From Anastrepha obliqua (lineage: Eukaryota; Arthropoda; Insecta; Diptera; Tephritidae): a stretch of DNA of 64,000 bases. Position 1 is the first letter of the stretch, and each line of letters opens with the position of its first letter. Location of the stretch: NCBI RefSeq assembly GCF_027943255.1, contig NC_072894.1, positions 82,685,601 to 82,749,600 of the forward strand, read 5' to 3'. Shown here piece after piece: positions 22,584 through 35,386 of this stretch. Made by a program: the position numbers and the translations under genes. Below the pieces are notes generated by a model. It saw only the letters and a list, made by a program, of their open reading frames with translations, made no database searches and was not told where the DNA came from.

Positions 22584-23910
22584 CGCTTTTTCGTCTTAAT
22601 ATCGCCTCTTTGGATCACTCAGCCTCATCCAAGAAAAGAAAATACCAGGAACCTGGTTGCCTTCTCTATAGTACCGATCTTTGATTGGAAGTTGCAGCGT
22701 CTATCTGGCAGAAGGTATTATTGTCTACTGAAATCACTGAACGGATATGATATAGACGTCAATACCACAACTTTTCAGAATATATACAAACTTCGAAAAA
22801 TGCATATTGGTTCAAAGATGAAATATATATTTTGTTGAAATGGGTGCGTCGAAGTAATTTCGTGCTTAATTATTCATCTTTCCATTCACTCTGCGAACTT
22901 CCCGACTTTACTTTGAATTAAAAATGAAACAATGAACTAAATTTACTTGCTACAAAAATAAGGAAAAATAAATTGCTGCCATAAGAAAATGGCGCCATAA
23001 ATATACCTACATTTACAATTACACATGCAAGTACAATGGCAAACATCAACCCACACATCTTTCCATAGTCCAAAATATGTATCACGAATGTATGGAGCCT
23101 GCAGGAATGTGCGCTCGTTTCGAACCGTTAGGTTGAAGTGATTTTGGAATAGTAAATGAAAGTACAAATAAAATGTTTTCAAAAACATTCAATTGATCTT
23201 CTAAATCAAATACAAAGTAATACTAGATTTCCGGAGAAATGCTAGTTATTTTAAACTATGAATTTTCTTCACCAATTTAATTTATCTTTTTGAGATAAGA
23301 TGAAAACCAAGTAGCAAAATAGTAGAAAACTGCCCATCGCTTGGTTTCTTTTTAATTATTTTGAATTCATTTCCTGTTTAGATATGCCAAATAATTTTGG
23401 AATATAACTTCATTTAAAGGACTAATCCGGCTGGCCTTTTAGTAGCTCGTAGAAACAACCTTGGCTCACACTTTGTATTATTTTTATTAAATTTTATTTA
23501 TATTATTTATGAAATATATAGGCGATAGTTTATAGAAATGTATTGCCACATCTTGCATGAGCTAACGTCGTTAAAGGGAATATTTAAAAAACTAAAGTTA
23601 TTAAATGCCGATTTTTAAAAGGAAATCAAAACAGCCATATTCATTAATTTCCGCGTGGGCAGTCATGCACTCCTGAAAATATGCAACATACTACATACGA
23701 GTATAAGGGAGGGTGGAAATTGCTTAGTTGTGAAAATGAGAATATTGAAAAGCGGTTGGCGGAAGGTGGGTGTTGGGTGTTGGGCGGTTGAACGACAGAC
23801 ATATACTGCAAAGCTCTATATGTATGATTATACAAATGCAGTAAATAAGATGCGCACATACATAAGCACGTATTTCAATATATGCTGTGTATCTATATGT
23901 ACTTATGTAC

Positions 23911-25644
23911 ATTAGGGCGTGCCAATTTGTTCCGCACAAAAAAGATAACCGCCTTTGTTTCGGCGACTGAAGTATTTTACTACCATTTGTGAAGGAAAAA
24001 ACCTATGGAAGCATTGATTTCTTATATTTAATTGTATTTATTAGTCCCCCATTTTGGAAGAAAATCTATATTTATGGTTTTTGGCTGCAAGAAGTTAAAT
24101 ATTTGATGCCCACTTCCAAAATCCTCTGCTACTCAATTTGACTATTTTTAAAAGAAGGAATCCGATTTTCCTTACTTTTGAATAAAAAAAATATTTATTA
24201 TATTTTCGAACTATTAAAAAGCATAAAAGTTTTTGATAAGAAATAACTCTAGCAATAAAATATTCAAGAAAGAATTTCTTTCATTGTGATGCACTATATT
24301 TTTCACAATGTGAGAAAAAAAATTATTTGAATATGCTTTTTCTCGGGCTTAGTCAAATAAAAAAAACTACTTACTCCGAATTTTGGATTGACCCTCAAAA
24401 TCTTCACTCAGGATCAAGAAGCAAGTTTTTCTTAGTTTTTCAGAAGCCTTTATATTTCAAATTCATTGTATTTCAGTCAAGAAGGATATTTAGCTTCTTG
24501 CAAGCCTGTAAATATATCTAGAGAAAAAGTGCTAATATATCTTTATATATATCACTGAACCTCGGCCAAGGTACTTGACGGTTTTTCTTCATCATAAGTG
24601 TGGTATGACGGATTAAAAGAAGGTTCAGTTCAAATAGTTTCATTTGACTCTCTCTAAAATAAAATTCAGGGATAAACTTTCAAATTGCCGATAAATGTAC
24701 ATCTATTTTTTGTCCCCACCTGAATCTATTGTCAGAATCAAAAAAGCACTACAGTAGGATTAATGGTAAAAATTATAGAACTGATAACAAAATTGAGTTC
24801 CTTGTATTCAAAAACCACATACATACACAATTTGTGATTAATAACTAAAATTAAAAATAAGGAGGCTCGAAATCTATTTTGGAGTATTGCTTGCCTGAAA
24901 TTTTTTGGTTGGAATTGTGAAGTATAATACTGCACTCAAAGTTGGGAAAAAATATAACCCGCTTTAATGTGCATGTAATATATGCATATACATATATAAG
25001 TAATATATATATTAGGATGGTAATTTTTTTTTTGACATCATGCCTAGAGGGTTCAGTTTCATCATGAAACCATAAAAAAAGTTTATAAGAGAATCGCTCT
25101 AAAGTAAATTTAGAGCCCACAAACTTTTATTTCCCTTAGTTAATACGAAGTTAATGGAAATACTATATTAATTTTAACTAAAGTATTGTGAATGTTATTT
25201 TTTTTAACATAAACTTGTGCTGGGGAATTTTTTGGGACGAACAATTTGTTTTTAATATCTATTTTTTATTTAAAAAACGTCAGGACGGCGCTATAATTGT
25301 TGTATATTACAATAGGAAAACCATTTTTAAGTAATTTTTTATGAGTAAATCGATTAAAACTTACAGAAAACCGAATACAAATAAAAGTTTGCAGTTTTTC
25401 CGAAATTTATTTTGAATTTTTTTTTCTAATCACTACTTTTGTTTTACAATTTACAATTACTTTGAACATGAAGTGCCTTTTTCATAGTTTCAACCAATTA
25501 AAGGTAGGTTTATTCAAAATTTGGGGGCTCAAAATTGACTTTAGAGCTAAGCTCTGCAATAATGGCTTTTTTCTTATAATTTACAAATCTACTAGGAACC
25601 ATATCGGAAAAAATCGTTCCATACAAATTGACCCGCCCTAATAT
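23911..25644. mobile_element. Possible non-autonomous element with inverted ends
   Basis: The left end ttagggcgtgccaatttgt (23912-23930) and the reverse complement of the right end (ttagggcgggtcaatttgt, near 25642-25624) agree at 17 of 19 bases. They face each other across about 1.7 kb of AT-rich DNA with no transposase. No clear target duplication was seen. Two separate small elements are an alternative. Confidence 0.35.
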
Positions 25645-26020
25645 AGATATTTATACATATATGTATATACAAAACAGGGCGTTGAAGGAAGTACATAAAA
25701 TATATTAAATTTAAAATGAAAATGCGAAAAAATAAAATAAAATAAAATAATGAAAATTCAAGAAATTAACGAGCACACAAAATGAACAAAACGAAAATGC
25801 CAACGAAAAATGCAGAAAACTTCCGCAAAAAAAAAACAGGCATGGAAAAGAAAATTTTATGAAATTGCTGCGCTTTAAGCACTTAATTCCGGCAGAAGTT
25901 GCTGGCGAACGATAAAATGCGAAAGCTGTAAGCAATAAATGCTTATAGACAAGCACACACCGGCGCACGCACACTAGTACGTATACATGCATACATATGA
26001 ATGTATTAACAAGTAAACAT

Positions 26021-26048
26021 ACACCCATACACCCATACACCCATACAC
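26021..26048. repeat. acaccc-atac minisatellite
   Basis: Three perfect copies of the nine-base unit acacccata lie in tandem, with partial units at the edges. Confidence 0.85.
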
Positions 26049-27119
26049 ACTTTTAAATGAATTTGCGCTTGGTTTGCTGTGATTAAGTTGAGCTGAAGTC
26101 GACGTAAATTAATAACACACTCTCAAGCTTCTCTATACATGCACACTTTATACGTATCCATATGAAGGTATGTAGATATGTTTTAGTGGTCCATGCCCGG
26201 TTGCGCGTGTGTATGGGCTCTGTGGTGGTGTATGCGTGCCGATGTTAATTTGGAAAATATTTTAAAATGACATGTTTCGAAAGTCGCAACAATTTATGTT
26301 CATTTTAAATTGAATTTAAAATTTATTGCTGCAATTTCGTTTTCGTGAAGCGTATAATGGCAAAAACTACAACAATAATAACCATACATTTAAGTACTAA
26401 ACTTGCACTAAGAGCAGTAATTCCAATGGCGGCTTGTGCCAGGCGCGAGGAATAAATGTATAAGTATGTATTTATAAACTCTAACTATGTATATCACATT
26501 CAATATAAGAGTATATACTCTGTAAAGAAAATGGCAACTCTGCAGGTGGCAAGTAAAGGAACTCTGCAAAAATAGAGTTGAACAACTATGTACGTATTAT
26601 TTTTGTGACTGGCAGCTGAGTGCCATCGTGGTAGAGTAATTTTATTTCAATTTCTCAAACATAAATTTTAAACGACGTTGCTGTAATTTAATACATCTAA
26701 TCATAACGTTTTAATATCTCTTCACATGTTTCAATGTTCTGAAGTTTGCATTAAATGCACTCTTTTAGGTGTGTTTGAAAACACGGCGTATACGCTACGC
26801 CTAAGCGTATATAAGTGTGAGTTAAACCATATGAGCCATAAATATTTTATGCCTATTAAAATACTACAATACAATTGATTGATTTCTGAATTGTTAGCAA
26901 TATTAAATTAAATGCTGCTCTTTGGGGTTTTATTTAGGAAAATAAATATCTGCGGCGTATTTTGAGTTTATTAATTGCTGAAGATTTACGTTTTAAGTGC
27001 CCATTTATTATTAAAAAATGCATTTATATTTATTTAGATATTTTCTCTACATGAATTATGTTGTATTTGTTGTTTGTTATTGTTTGAGTTTACTATTTAA
27101 TTGAAATTACTTCGAAATT

Positions 27120-27262
27120 GGAAGGCATATTCTGCGCTAGAAAGATCAGGTGGAGAAGGACTTCGCTTTATTTGGTGTGTCCAACTGGCTCCGGTTACCA
27201 CGAAAAAGAAACTACTCGGCTTAAATCGTGTAAGCGGTTATCGCGTCAATTAAGAAGAAGAC
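27120..27262 (+). pseudogene. 3' stub of the same LINE as 30310-32065
   Basis: Plus-strand reading gives the last coding block of that LINE: a GVSNWRR-like region (decayed), a KRN-like region and SRQLRRRL near the end. It is the only copy of this family in plus orientation here. Confidence 0.5.
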
Positions 27263-27689
27263 TTCGAAATTAACTAAAAATCATCGTATAACACAGAAGA
27301 AAACGCCAAATAGGAAATTGAGCCGTATTTATTGATTTTTTCATGACAAAAATTCACTCTCAAGGTTGACATTGTCGAAAAGCGATCGCAATTAAAAAAA
27401 GGGCAATTTATATTATTTGATTTTTCATGTGAAACCAATCGAATGATAGTCACGCACATTTAAATTTAGCAAAAATCCTGCCTAAGTAGAATATTAGAAC
27501 TTTTTTGTTTTAATTTGCTTCTCTTTAAAAGAATTGATATTGTTATGCCATGAATCTAAATATAACGACGTAATATATAATTGCTAAAAAATTTTAGTTA
27601 AGTGCCATTTTTGTGTTTATCATAAAGGATTGTTATTTGACAGTTGTCACGCGATAATATTGGCAATTTGCAGCCACAAGAAATCACTC

Positions 27690-27998
27690 ATCATCTTCTG
27701 TAGCGCTCACCGTTGACCGAAATGGTATTTCCAGCAAAATTTTTAAAGAAAAATGTGTCACTGCAAATCGGCACCAAATTGTCACTCCCTGAGAATGCAC
27801 TAGCTTTTAGACGATAATGTGAGAGACAAACTTTGATCCCCTGATGCGAAAGTTTTGCTTTTTGTTATAGCCACTGAGACAAAAATACACTCCGTCGTAA
27901 AGATGAATTTGACTTACTTTCAATAAATGCACTGTTTGGCCTACAGAACATTGACTGTGGAAAAAAGTTTGCAATATTTCCCAACGTTGGTTAAAATG
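27690..27998 (-). pseudogene. DD41D transposase fragment
   Basis: Minus-strand reading, with frame changes, gives blocks of a DD41D catalytic domain: GYNKKQNFRIRG (27870-27835), a VTIWC block, and FFFKNFAGNTISVNGERY (about 27770-27710). It ends exactly where the terminal repeat of the next element begins at 28001, so it was probably the target of that insertion or a head-to-head neighbour. It resembles 3440-3680. Confidence 0.6.
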
Positions 27999-28000
27999 CA

Positions 28001-28833
28001 AAAGGGTTTTCCAATAACTGGTGTTATTTTAAATAGCCCGCTATTTCGGTAGATGTAATTTTTGAAGCTGTCATTTTTTGGTATTTGACAAGTAGAAACT
28101 ACGCCATTAATAAAAATGGAACAATATACTCTTAAACAACGCAATGAAATTATTAAAATTCACTATAAAAATAGTGGAAATTTGGCAGAGACGGTTCGTA
28201 AAACTCGAACATTTTTGAGTCATCGTGAAGCACCTTGTCGGGCCGCAATACAGAAATTGGTGAAACAATTCGAGCTGTTGGGACAAGTTAGTGATTTGAA
28301 GAATAAAATCGGTGCACGTCACTCAAGAACTGCCGAAACTTTTGCTGTTGTTGCCGAAAGTGTTGAAGAAAGCACAGGTTTGGCCATTCCACGTCGTTCT
28401 TTGGAATTAGGCATTCCACAAACGTTATTACATCGCATTTTGCATAAATATTTGGGTCCTAGGGCTTATAAAGTCCAGTTACCACAAGAACTCAAGCCGG
28501 CCGATCATCAACAACGTCGGGTCTTTGCTGATTGCGTCGTTGAAATGCATGAAAATGATCCGGAATTCCATCGAAAAATCATCTTAAGTGATGATGCCCA
28601 TTTTCAGCTCGGTGGCTTCGTCAACAAGCAACATTGTCGGATCTGGGGCTCAGCAGATAAGAGTTATTGTTGAAAATCCTCTCTATCCTCAAAGTGTGAC
28701 TGTTTGGTGCGGTTTATGGTCCGACGGAGTCATTGGACCTTACTTTTTCGAAAATGAAACTGCGCTACGTGCCACACAAGCAACGAAACCATTGAACTTT
28801 TACGGGAATAACACCTCTTATTGCAAAACCCGT
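28001..28833 (+). mobile_element. Deleted DD41D element (family 2) with both terminal repeats
   Basis: The left terminal repeat aaagggttttccaataact (28001-28019, continuing ggtgttatt) is mirrored at 28805-28831 by aataacacctcttattgc and its following aaaaccc. Between them the transposase N-terminal two thirds is readable (28116-28673): a helix-turn-helix region, SRTAETFAVV, ELKPADHQQRR and LSDDAHFQLGGFVNKQ with the first catalytic aspartate region. After a one-base frameshift near 28655 it continues through VTVWCGLWSDGVIGPYFFE. The rest, including the second and third aspartates, is deleted. It cannot code for active transposase but keeps both ends. Confidence 0.8.
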
Positions 28834-29600
28834 ATATGCTAAGACTTGACGACACTATACTTTTTTGAAAGTTGGATGTTTAATTAGGGTCATGTCATTG
28901 ACAATTTCGTCCACAATAGCAACAGGTACCATCAGTCACAACAATATCGATTATGTGATATGGTGCTCCATACATAACCTCCTTAACTACATTCTCTAAC
29001 TGCGGTTTTTGGTTTTTTAGTTGAAAATAGACGGCTGTAATATTTATTGGTGCTTTGAATCGAGTAACGAGAAATCATAAGGATTCGGTTCAGTATAGTT
29101 AGCCATCCATCTGCAACATGTGTTCAGGGCGAGCTCCTTTTCGACATTGCGGAGTGTGTCTGGAGGTTGTCCAATAAATGCATGAATCTACTCACGTATG
29201 TCGTATCTGAAGCATATTTCGTGGCCCACTGCCATGAGAAAAATTTTCTAGTTCATAAATACCTACTTATATACATATACCATTCTTTGTTTATGAGCTC
29301 ACAATTCATGACATAGACTTTAACGGACAATGAATAATTTGGAATTTCGAAACTTATTAGTAAAAGCGAACAAGCGAGCAAACACATTAAGTGTTAAGAT
29401 ATGCCAATAACCATGTGAATATGTCATACACTCGTATGATATTCACATCATAATAAAGTTTATCATTTTTCATTGCAACTACACTCAGAACCTTTTATAA
29501 AGCGAATACTATTTGTGTTATTTACTGGTACTTGCAACACTCACCTTGATAAAAAAAGGAATTAAATCATGAGTATTTTCGTGCGTTGAATATGCTTATC
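28834..29600. other. No recognised gene
   Basis: Only short frames. A minus-strand sequence tatcaag/gtgagtg at 29545-29537 resembles a weak acceptor-donor junction and is noted as a finding. Confidence 0.4.
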
Positions 29601-29968
29601 AACTTGCTTCTACTTTTGGTAATGAGCCACCGTGTGTTTCGAACCCAAACGTGTACATTCAACGCTACAGGACGAATTACGTGAAGCGCGTCCAATATCT
29701 GCTGCTGTGCCAGAAAAAATTGATGCTGTGCGTGAAATAATATTGCAAAAACGTCATGTGCTTTACTGTGAGATCAAAGTAGGCATGAGTATCAGTTCCA
29801 CTCGCATACATTCAATATTGCATATATTTTTGTCAGATTTGTTTGCATTGGTTGCAACATAATTTCTCAATCCCTCACAAGGAAGCTTTTATCGATTGGT
29901 GCACAAAAATATTGCAACCATTGCAAAAGTGCATAAATCTTCATGAACAATCTTTTGAGAAGCAATAG
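29600..29968 (+). pseudogene. DD34D mariner transposase, internally deleted
   Basis: The N-terminal DNA-binding part reads LQDELREARPISAAVPEKID and SISSTRIHSILH (29632-29830). After a frame change a stretch like DWCTKILQ (about 29895) is followed directly by the family's C-terminal end KCINLHEQSFEKQ and a stop at 29966-29968. Everything between, including the catalytic aspartates, is missing. It belongs to the same family as the copies at 37441 and 41186. Confidence 0.65.
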
Positions 29969-30309
29969 AGCAATTTTTGGTTATAGTAGGTTGATGCCTA
30001 AGTTTTGGCTCACAGAGCTCTTATTCCTGAAATGTAATGCAATTATTTGTATTCGCTATTTCTAAGCTTACGCAGCTACTTTCGTACTTAGCACAATGGT
30101 ATGTTATATTTTTTACCTAGATATTTTCCATATTTTCCATTTATTTCATTTGGAAGGATTTAAACTCACAGATTGATTTTTATATTCCTTTTTTCTAAAA
30201 AAATTACACTTTAATAATAATAATTACACTTTAAAATTAAATTAAATGAATTAAACCACTTTCAGAAAGGAAGAAAAAATTCGCCAATTCAAAAGTCCTC
30301 CCTCCAAAT

Positions 30310-32065
30310 TAATTTCCTATATTTCTTCTTCGTCTTGTTTAGCGCAATAACCAGTTAAGCGATTTTTTGCCGAGTTCAACAAAGCGCGCAATTCGTTTCC
30401 TTTTCGTCCTAACCTGCGCCAGTTGGAGACTCCAAGTGAGGCCAAGTCCCTCTCCACTTGAACTTTCCAACGCAGAGGAGGCCTTCGTCTTCCTCTGCTA
30501 GCAGCAGCTGGTACCGCATCGAATACTTTCAAAGCCGGGGCGTTTGTATCCATTCGACGACATGACCCAGACAACGTAGCCGCTGGATCTTTATTCGATG
30601 CGCTATGTCTATGTCGCCTTAAAGCTCATACAGCTCACCGTTCCTTCACCTATGATATTCGCCGTTACCAACGTGCGAAGGCCCAAAAATCTTACGCAGA
30701 ATCTTTATCTCAAACACTCCAAGCGTCGGTTCTTCGGATGTTGTCATCGCCCAATCTCCTGCGCATACGATAGGATGGGCATGAATTGAGTCTTATAGAG
30801 TGTTTTTTTCGTTAGTCGAGAGAGGGCTTTACTACTCAATTGCTTACTTAGTCCAAAGTAGTACTTGTTTGCAAGAGAGATTTTCCGTTGGATTTCAAGG
30901 TTGACATTATTATCGGTGTAAATGTTCGTTCCTACATAAGCGAAGTCTATTACAGACTCGAAATCATAACTGGCTACAGTGACGTGGGTGTCGATACAGG
31001 AGTGCGCCGACTATTTGTTTGATGACAGGAAGTACTTCGTTCTGTCCTCGTTCATCATCAGACCCATTCATGTTGCTGCTTTATCCCGTTTGGAAAAGGC
31101 GGAACTAACAGCGCGATACCATCACCAGCAATTGTACGCTCTTATAAGAAATGGTGCCGGGGCATTAAGTTCTGCGGCTCGCACGATCTTTCCCAGCATC
31201 AGGTTAAAGAAGTCACCCGGAAGCGTGTCACCCGGTCTGAAAGCTCGTTAGGCATCAAACGGCTGGGGAGGTTCTTACTAATTCTAAGGTCATCTCGCAT
31301 AGCCGTATTATTTTTGCGGTATTTTGAATTTACCAAATTCAAACACCGCAGCTCGAATGCAGCTTTAAAATCTACAAAAAGATAGGGTGTATCGATTCTC
31401 CTTTCATGTTTATTTTCAAAGATTTGGCGCATTGTGAAAATTTGGTCGGTTGTTGATGTTCTAGGTCTAAAGTCACACTGATAAGGCCCAATCAGTAGCT
31501 GGGTTCCAGCCTTTCACACAATACGCTCGCTAGAACCTTATTCCCGATATTTAGAAGGCTAATCCGGCGGGAATTGGCCCAGATTTCAGGATCACCCTTC
31601 TTATGGACTGGATCACTTTTCTTCCAATCGGTAGGTAAGGTTTCATCCGACCATATTTTGCATATGAGCCGATACTTGTACCTGATGAACTCCTCGCCGC
31701 TATGTTTGAATACCTCAGCCGGCAGTCCGTGGGCTCCCGCGGCTTTGTTATTCTTAGGCGTCACTATTCTCGTCTTGTCATGGTCGGTAGCGGAAACACA
31801 GTCCCGCCCTCAAACTATAGGATATTGGCATCTTCTCTGTGGCGTACGCAATTGTCACTAATTAACAAGTGCGAGAAGTGTTCCCTCCATAATACAAAAT
31901 CGCCGTCTTTGTTCTTAAAGGGGGATACCCCGCTCTTGAAACCTTCCGTAAGCCGCCGAACTTTCTGTTAGAATTTTCGGGCGTTTTTCCTATTGGCCAA
32001 CCAGTTCCTCGCACTTAAGTTTCTTCATTCTGATAACACGTCTCTGTACCACTTCGTGGCTTAAG
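30310..32065 (-). pseudogene. Broken LINE ORF2, longest copy of the family
   Basis: Minus-strand frames run in order from before the RT to the end of ORF2. They give NKAAGAHGLPAEVFKH (31746-31699), LICKIW, VHKKGDPEIWANSRRISLLNIGNKVL (31610-31530), and a decayed FVDFKAAFE motif (about 31380) that carries the catalytic A aspartate. Further on come an NLEIQRKISLANKYYFGLSKQL block (about 30900-30840) and a C-terminal GVSNWRRLGRKGNELRALLNSAKNRL (30440-30360). Many frameshifts and stops interrupt it. No LTR or RNase H was seen. The clade is uncertain, with RTE- or CR1-like possible. Three 3' stubs of the same family lie at 7325, 27120 and 59420. Confidence 0.75.
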
Positions 32066-34742
32066 CAGTGAAATTCAAAGGTCGCTGACACCAAATATTT
32101 TCCTTTTGAAAATGCCTATCAAAATATTTTTTCAACAAATCTAAAAAAAAATCAGATTTCGCGGTGGGAAATGGCTCACAAGAGAAAAAGCAAAACTTAT
32201 GAAAAGTTCCGCACCAGAATGCGCAAACAACTGTTATACGGAGAATGTAAAGAACGATTACCAACAAAAATTATTTGAATGAATGGATGGCAAGCAAACC
32301 GTAAATATGAAAGTACAATATTATAAAAGTGAATACGGGTCAAGGTACATGAACATACGCATTCACAAGCAACATGGATATCCTTGGCAACCTGTTGCTG
32401 CGACACCACTATTACACCGTACTCACACTGAACGTACGACGGAAAAGGTCAAACAATCCAAAGGTTTATATGAAATTTTCTAAGAAAAAGTTTAGCAACT
32501 CAAAGCGCAAACCATCGAAAAGCACAATAAAAAAACTCGAAGCACGCCACACGAGCTTGCCACCGCCATGAAAACATCTATTCAATAAAAGGCAAAGCAT
32601 TAAATCGGACTAGACGGCAAGTAGACGATGCAAAAGCAGCTAGACATTTTGTTTCAATATCATCATGTGCGCCGCTGGCTTTGACAACAATTGTTGAGAA
32701 CCCAAGTCATTCTATTAGAAAAGATATACATACCTACATACTTAGGTATATAAAAACGTGAATGGTAAAATGCTACGGCAAAAAAGCCAAAATCATGCTA
32801 ATAATACTTATACTACACAATGACGCACGGCAACAAACATAACGTGCCTTTTGAAATTTGCCGAGAAAAAAGGTGAAATATAAAAGAAATCCAAGAAAAG
32901 CCAAAGAAAGTTGCGGAAGCTAGCAACAGTTCTGGATGAAAACAGCACGCAACACAAGTACGGCCGGAGGCAATACAAAAAAGCATCAGTTGCGGAAACT
33001 GTGTCATCTACTTTTTATGTATGTATGTGCGCGTGTAGTAAGGCCGCAATGAAGCAGCAGACATGAGTGCTACTGCAAGGAAGTTGAAGAAATGCTTAAG
33101 GGTGATTATTGAGCAGTTATAATGAAAGTAACATGCACTGGCAACATGAGTTGCTGGCATGCAAGGATATGCTGGATTATGTGTGCGGTGGCAGGCAAAG
33201 CGCAAATGAACAGCGTGGCTCTAAAGGACATTACAGAACTAAATGCCACAGTTATTTGTTAATGTATACGTGAAGTGGTATTGAAATCGAGCGCTGCTGC
33301 ACAGTTATAATAAAAGGGAACACCAGCCACAAAGAATGTATCATTGGGAACAAATGCAAAAATGCGGAAATAAAAAAGTTGTAGAAGTAAAAAAGCAGCT
33401 ACTTAGTGGTATGTACGTACATACATACAAAAATACATATTCGGGAGCTTAAGGGACGGTTTTGAATTGAGTGCCAAAGGGGCTGAGTGTAAAATTGACT
33501 TTACTTTTTCATGAGTACCACAAATGTAAAGGGTAAAAAAGTAAAGTTTTCGCATCAAAAGGCGAAGACGGCCAAGTGTATTTACTTGGCTGAAGGACCT
33601 TTTTGCTACTTTGGTTGTGGGTTGGCAATGAAAGGATCACTGCTGTAAAAAAAGGTCACAAAAGACCGCTTTCCATGCTAAATGAATCAAATAAACGGAC
33701 ACTTTTTCACACTTCAACGCTCAACACTTAAGCTAGCTGCCAACTGCCAATGGCCGTCCGCCAGGCCTCAGCGTGATGGGAGAATGCGAGAGTGAGGCAG
33801 ACCTTGACCCAGAAACGTCAGTTTTTGCCTGCGGGAATTGTCAGAAAGCAACAAAAAATTCATAAACATTGTCCAAAGCAATAGTAGGGATTTAATACCA
33901 GTGATTGCCGGGCAGCGAAAGTAGCCATGTGGTGAAAAAGGAAGACCTTGGCCCTGAACTTGAGCGGGCCATTGCGGCATTGGCATGAACAATTGCAGTA
34001 GTAAAAACAACGGTATATATGCTCGCAACTACAAAAAGAAAAACGAATTACAAGAGCAACAAGTTTCAGTTACACCATATTTTCATGATTTGCTCCATGG
34101 CAATGCAGTAAGGCTGTTGTTGATATTTGATAATACTCGCACTACTAGGCGGCTGACAAAATGTTAGTGTTGGTCATGGTTTTGCATAGCCAACGATTGA
34201 GATTTGGCCACGCGTTTTTCTGTAAAGCTTTTTTGTTGCACTCAATGGAATACGTTTTTTTTTTGTTTTTTTTTCAAGTATTTTCGTATTTTGCTCAGCA
34301 TCAACAAACCAAAATCGGATCGACCCAGATTGCCAGACCGACTGGCACATGGCTGGTACGAAGCGCCTCCGGTGTTATAGGCATTGTGATGACAGCTTGT
34401 GAAAACGAAAACAGAAACCACAATATCGACTACATAAATAGCATTGAAACATTTTTTTTGCAAGCGCACAGCAGAAAAGTTTATCCAGACAACGGCACAT
34501 TAGCGCCTCTGTACTACGTATACGGGCAAGCCGCGGCTGGCTGGCAACTGGCATTTAAGTGAAATTATGTAAGCTGGTTGGTAGACGAAGTACAACATCG
34601 ATTGGCACTGAGGCGTTGGCTGGTGCGTTTGGTTTGTCTGATTGGTTATTTGGCTCGCTGGCTCTCGGGCTAACTGACTGACTGGTTAACTAGCACTTTG
34701 TGGGCATAACGTGACCGAATCCCTGATGCCAATGGTGCCAAG
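32066..34742. other. No confirmed gene
   Basis: The composition is less AT-rich than neighbouring DNA and contains several open frames of 60-130 codons on both strands (for example 33768-34028 minus and 34161-34562 plus). None shows a recognised domain or paired splice signals. It may be non-coding intron or intergenic DNA. Confidence 0.35.
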
Positions 34743-35009
34743 TCAACGACCGCCGATGCATGGCGACCGCATACGAAAGAGCAACAGCGACTTGGTTTTG
34801 AGCCGCAAATAAATGAATGAATGAATGTGTGTATGAATGCATTTGCGACACATTGCGTTGAGAATTGAGATCACTGCACGCCACATGCCATCGCCGGCAA
34901 GCGCCCGTAGGGCTGCCACATAAATGACGTATACACCTGGCATGTAGGCAGCCAGGAAATCGACCACCACCAATGTGCAGACGGCCACAATGAGCCAAGC
35001 CTCCAAAAG
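34743..35009 (-). CDS. Candidate membrane-protein exon 2
   Basis: The minus-strand acceptor ctcaactgcctttcag ends at 35010, followed by a frame starting LLEAWLIVAVCTLVVVDFLA, a strong transmembrane segment, and a second hydrophobic run (GVYVIYVAALRAL). Codon choice through about 34870 favours C and G at third positions, unlike the flanking DNA, which argues for real coding. After about 34865 the sequence becomes low complexity, so the true exon probably ends at a donor such as gtgatc or gtgtcg. The open frame itself runs to 34743. I do not recognise the family. A small multi-span membrane protein is likely. Confidence 0.4.
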   Translation of the reverse strand, partial: LLEAWLIVAVCTLVVVDFLAAYMPGVYVIYVAALRALAGDGMWRAVISILNAMCRKCIHTHIHSFIYLRLKTKSLLLFRMRSPCIGGR

Positions 35010-35117
35010 CTGAAAGGCAGTTGAGCGCTGTCATTGGAACGCGCGCGATGTCGCTTTGGAACGAACGAACGGACGAATAGTCAGGGGAACTGTCGATCGA
35101 CTGGCATAGACAGATAC

Positions 35118-35204
35118 CACCAGCCAGTAGTGTACGAACGCTGTCAAGACGGCGGCCATGGAGCGCGTACGCACATGCCACAAACGACAGGTAACACAAC
35201 GCAT
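35118..35204 (-). CDS. Candidate membrane-protein exon 1
   Basis: An 87-base frame starts at ATG (35204-35202) with MRCVTCRLWHVRTRS and a hydrophobic run AAVLTAFVHYWLV. It ends at a possible donor gtatct, which splices in phase 0 to the exon at 35009 across about 108 bases. Codon use is coding-like. The donor is not a strong match, and a second in-frame ATG (35159) in better context could be the start. Confidence 0.35.
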
Positions 35205-35386
35205 AAATGTTTGTTAGTATGTATGTATTATTGTACTCGTGATGTTAACGGTGCACACGTCGTTGCGCCGACAAATGCGAGGCAGGCAGGCCAACAAGTC
35301 TCAATTACGCCGCTTACCAATGCACTTTGGGTGAATCAAGTCATGGCGGGTCTAGTGTTTTGATTGTGTTGTTTTCGTTGTTGCAG

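Larger units (their letters stand above)
22600..27119. other. No recognised gene; very AT-rich
   Basis: The stretch contains a pair of inverted termini at 23911 and 25644, an AAAAT run at 25733-25750 and the tandem repeat at 26021-26048. Open frames are short and low in complexity. Confidence 0.4.

Noticed and set aside
34161..34562. 133-codon plus-strand frame
   Set aside because: Crosses a poly-T run coding for a phenylalanine string and has no recognised motif. Likely chance.
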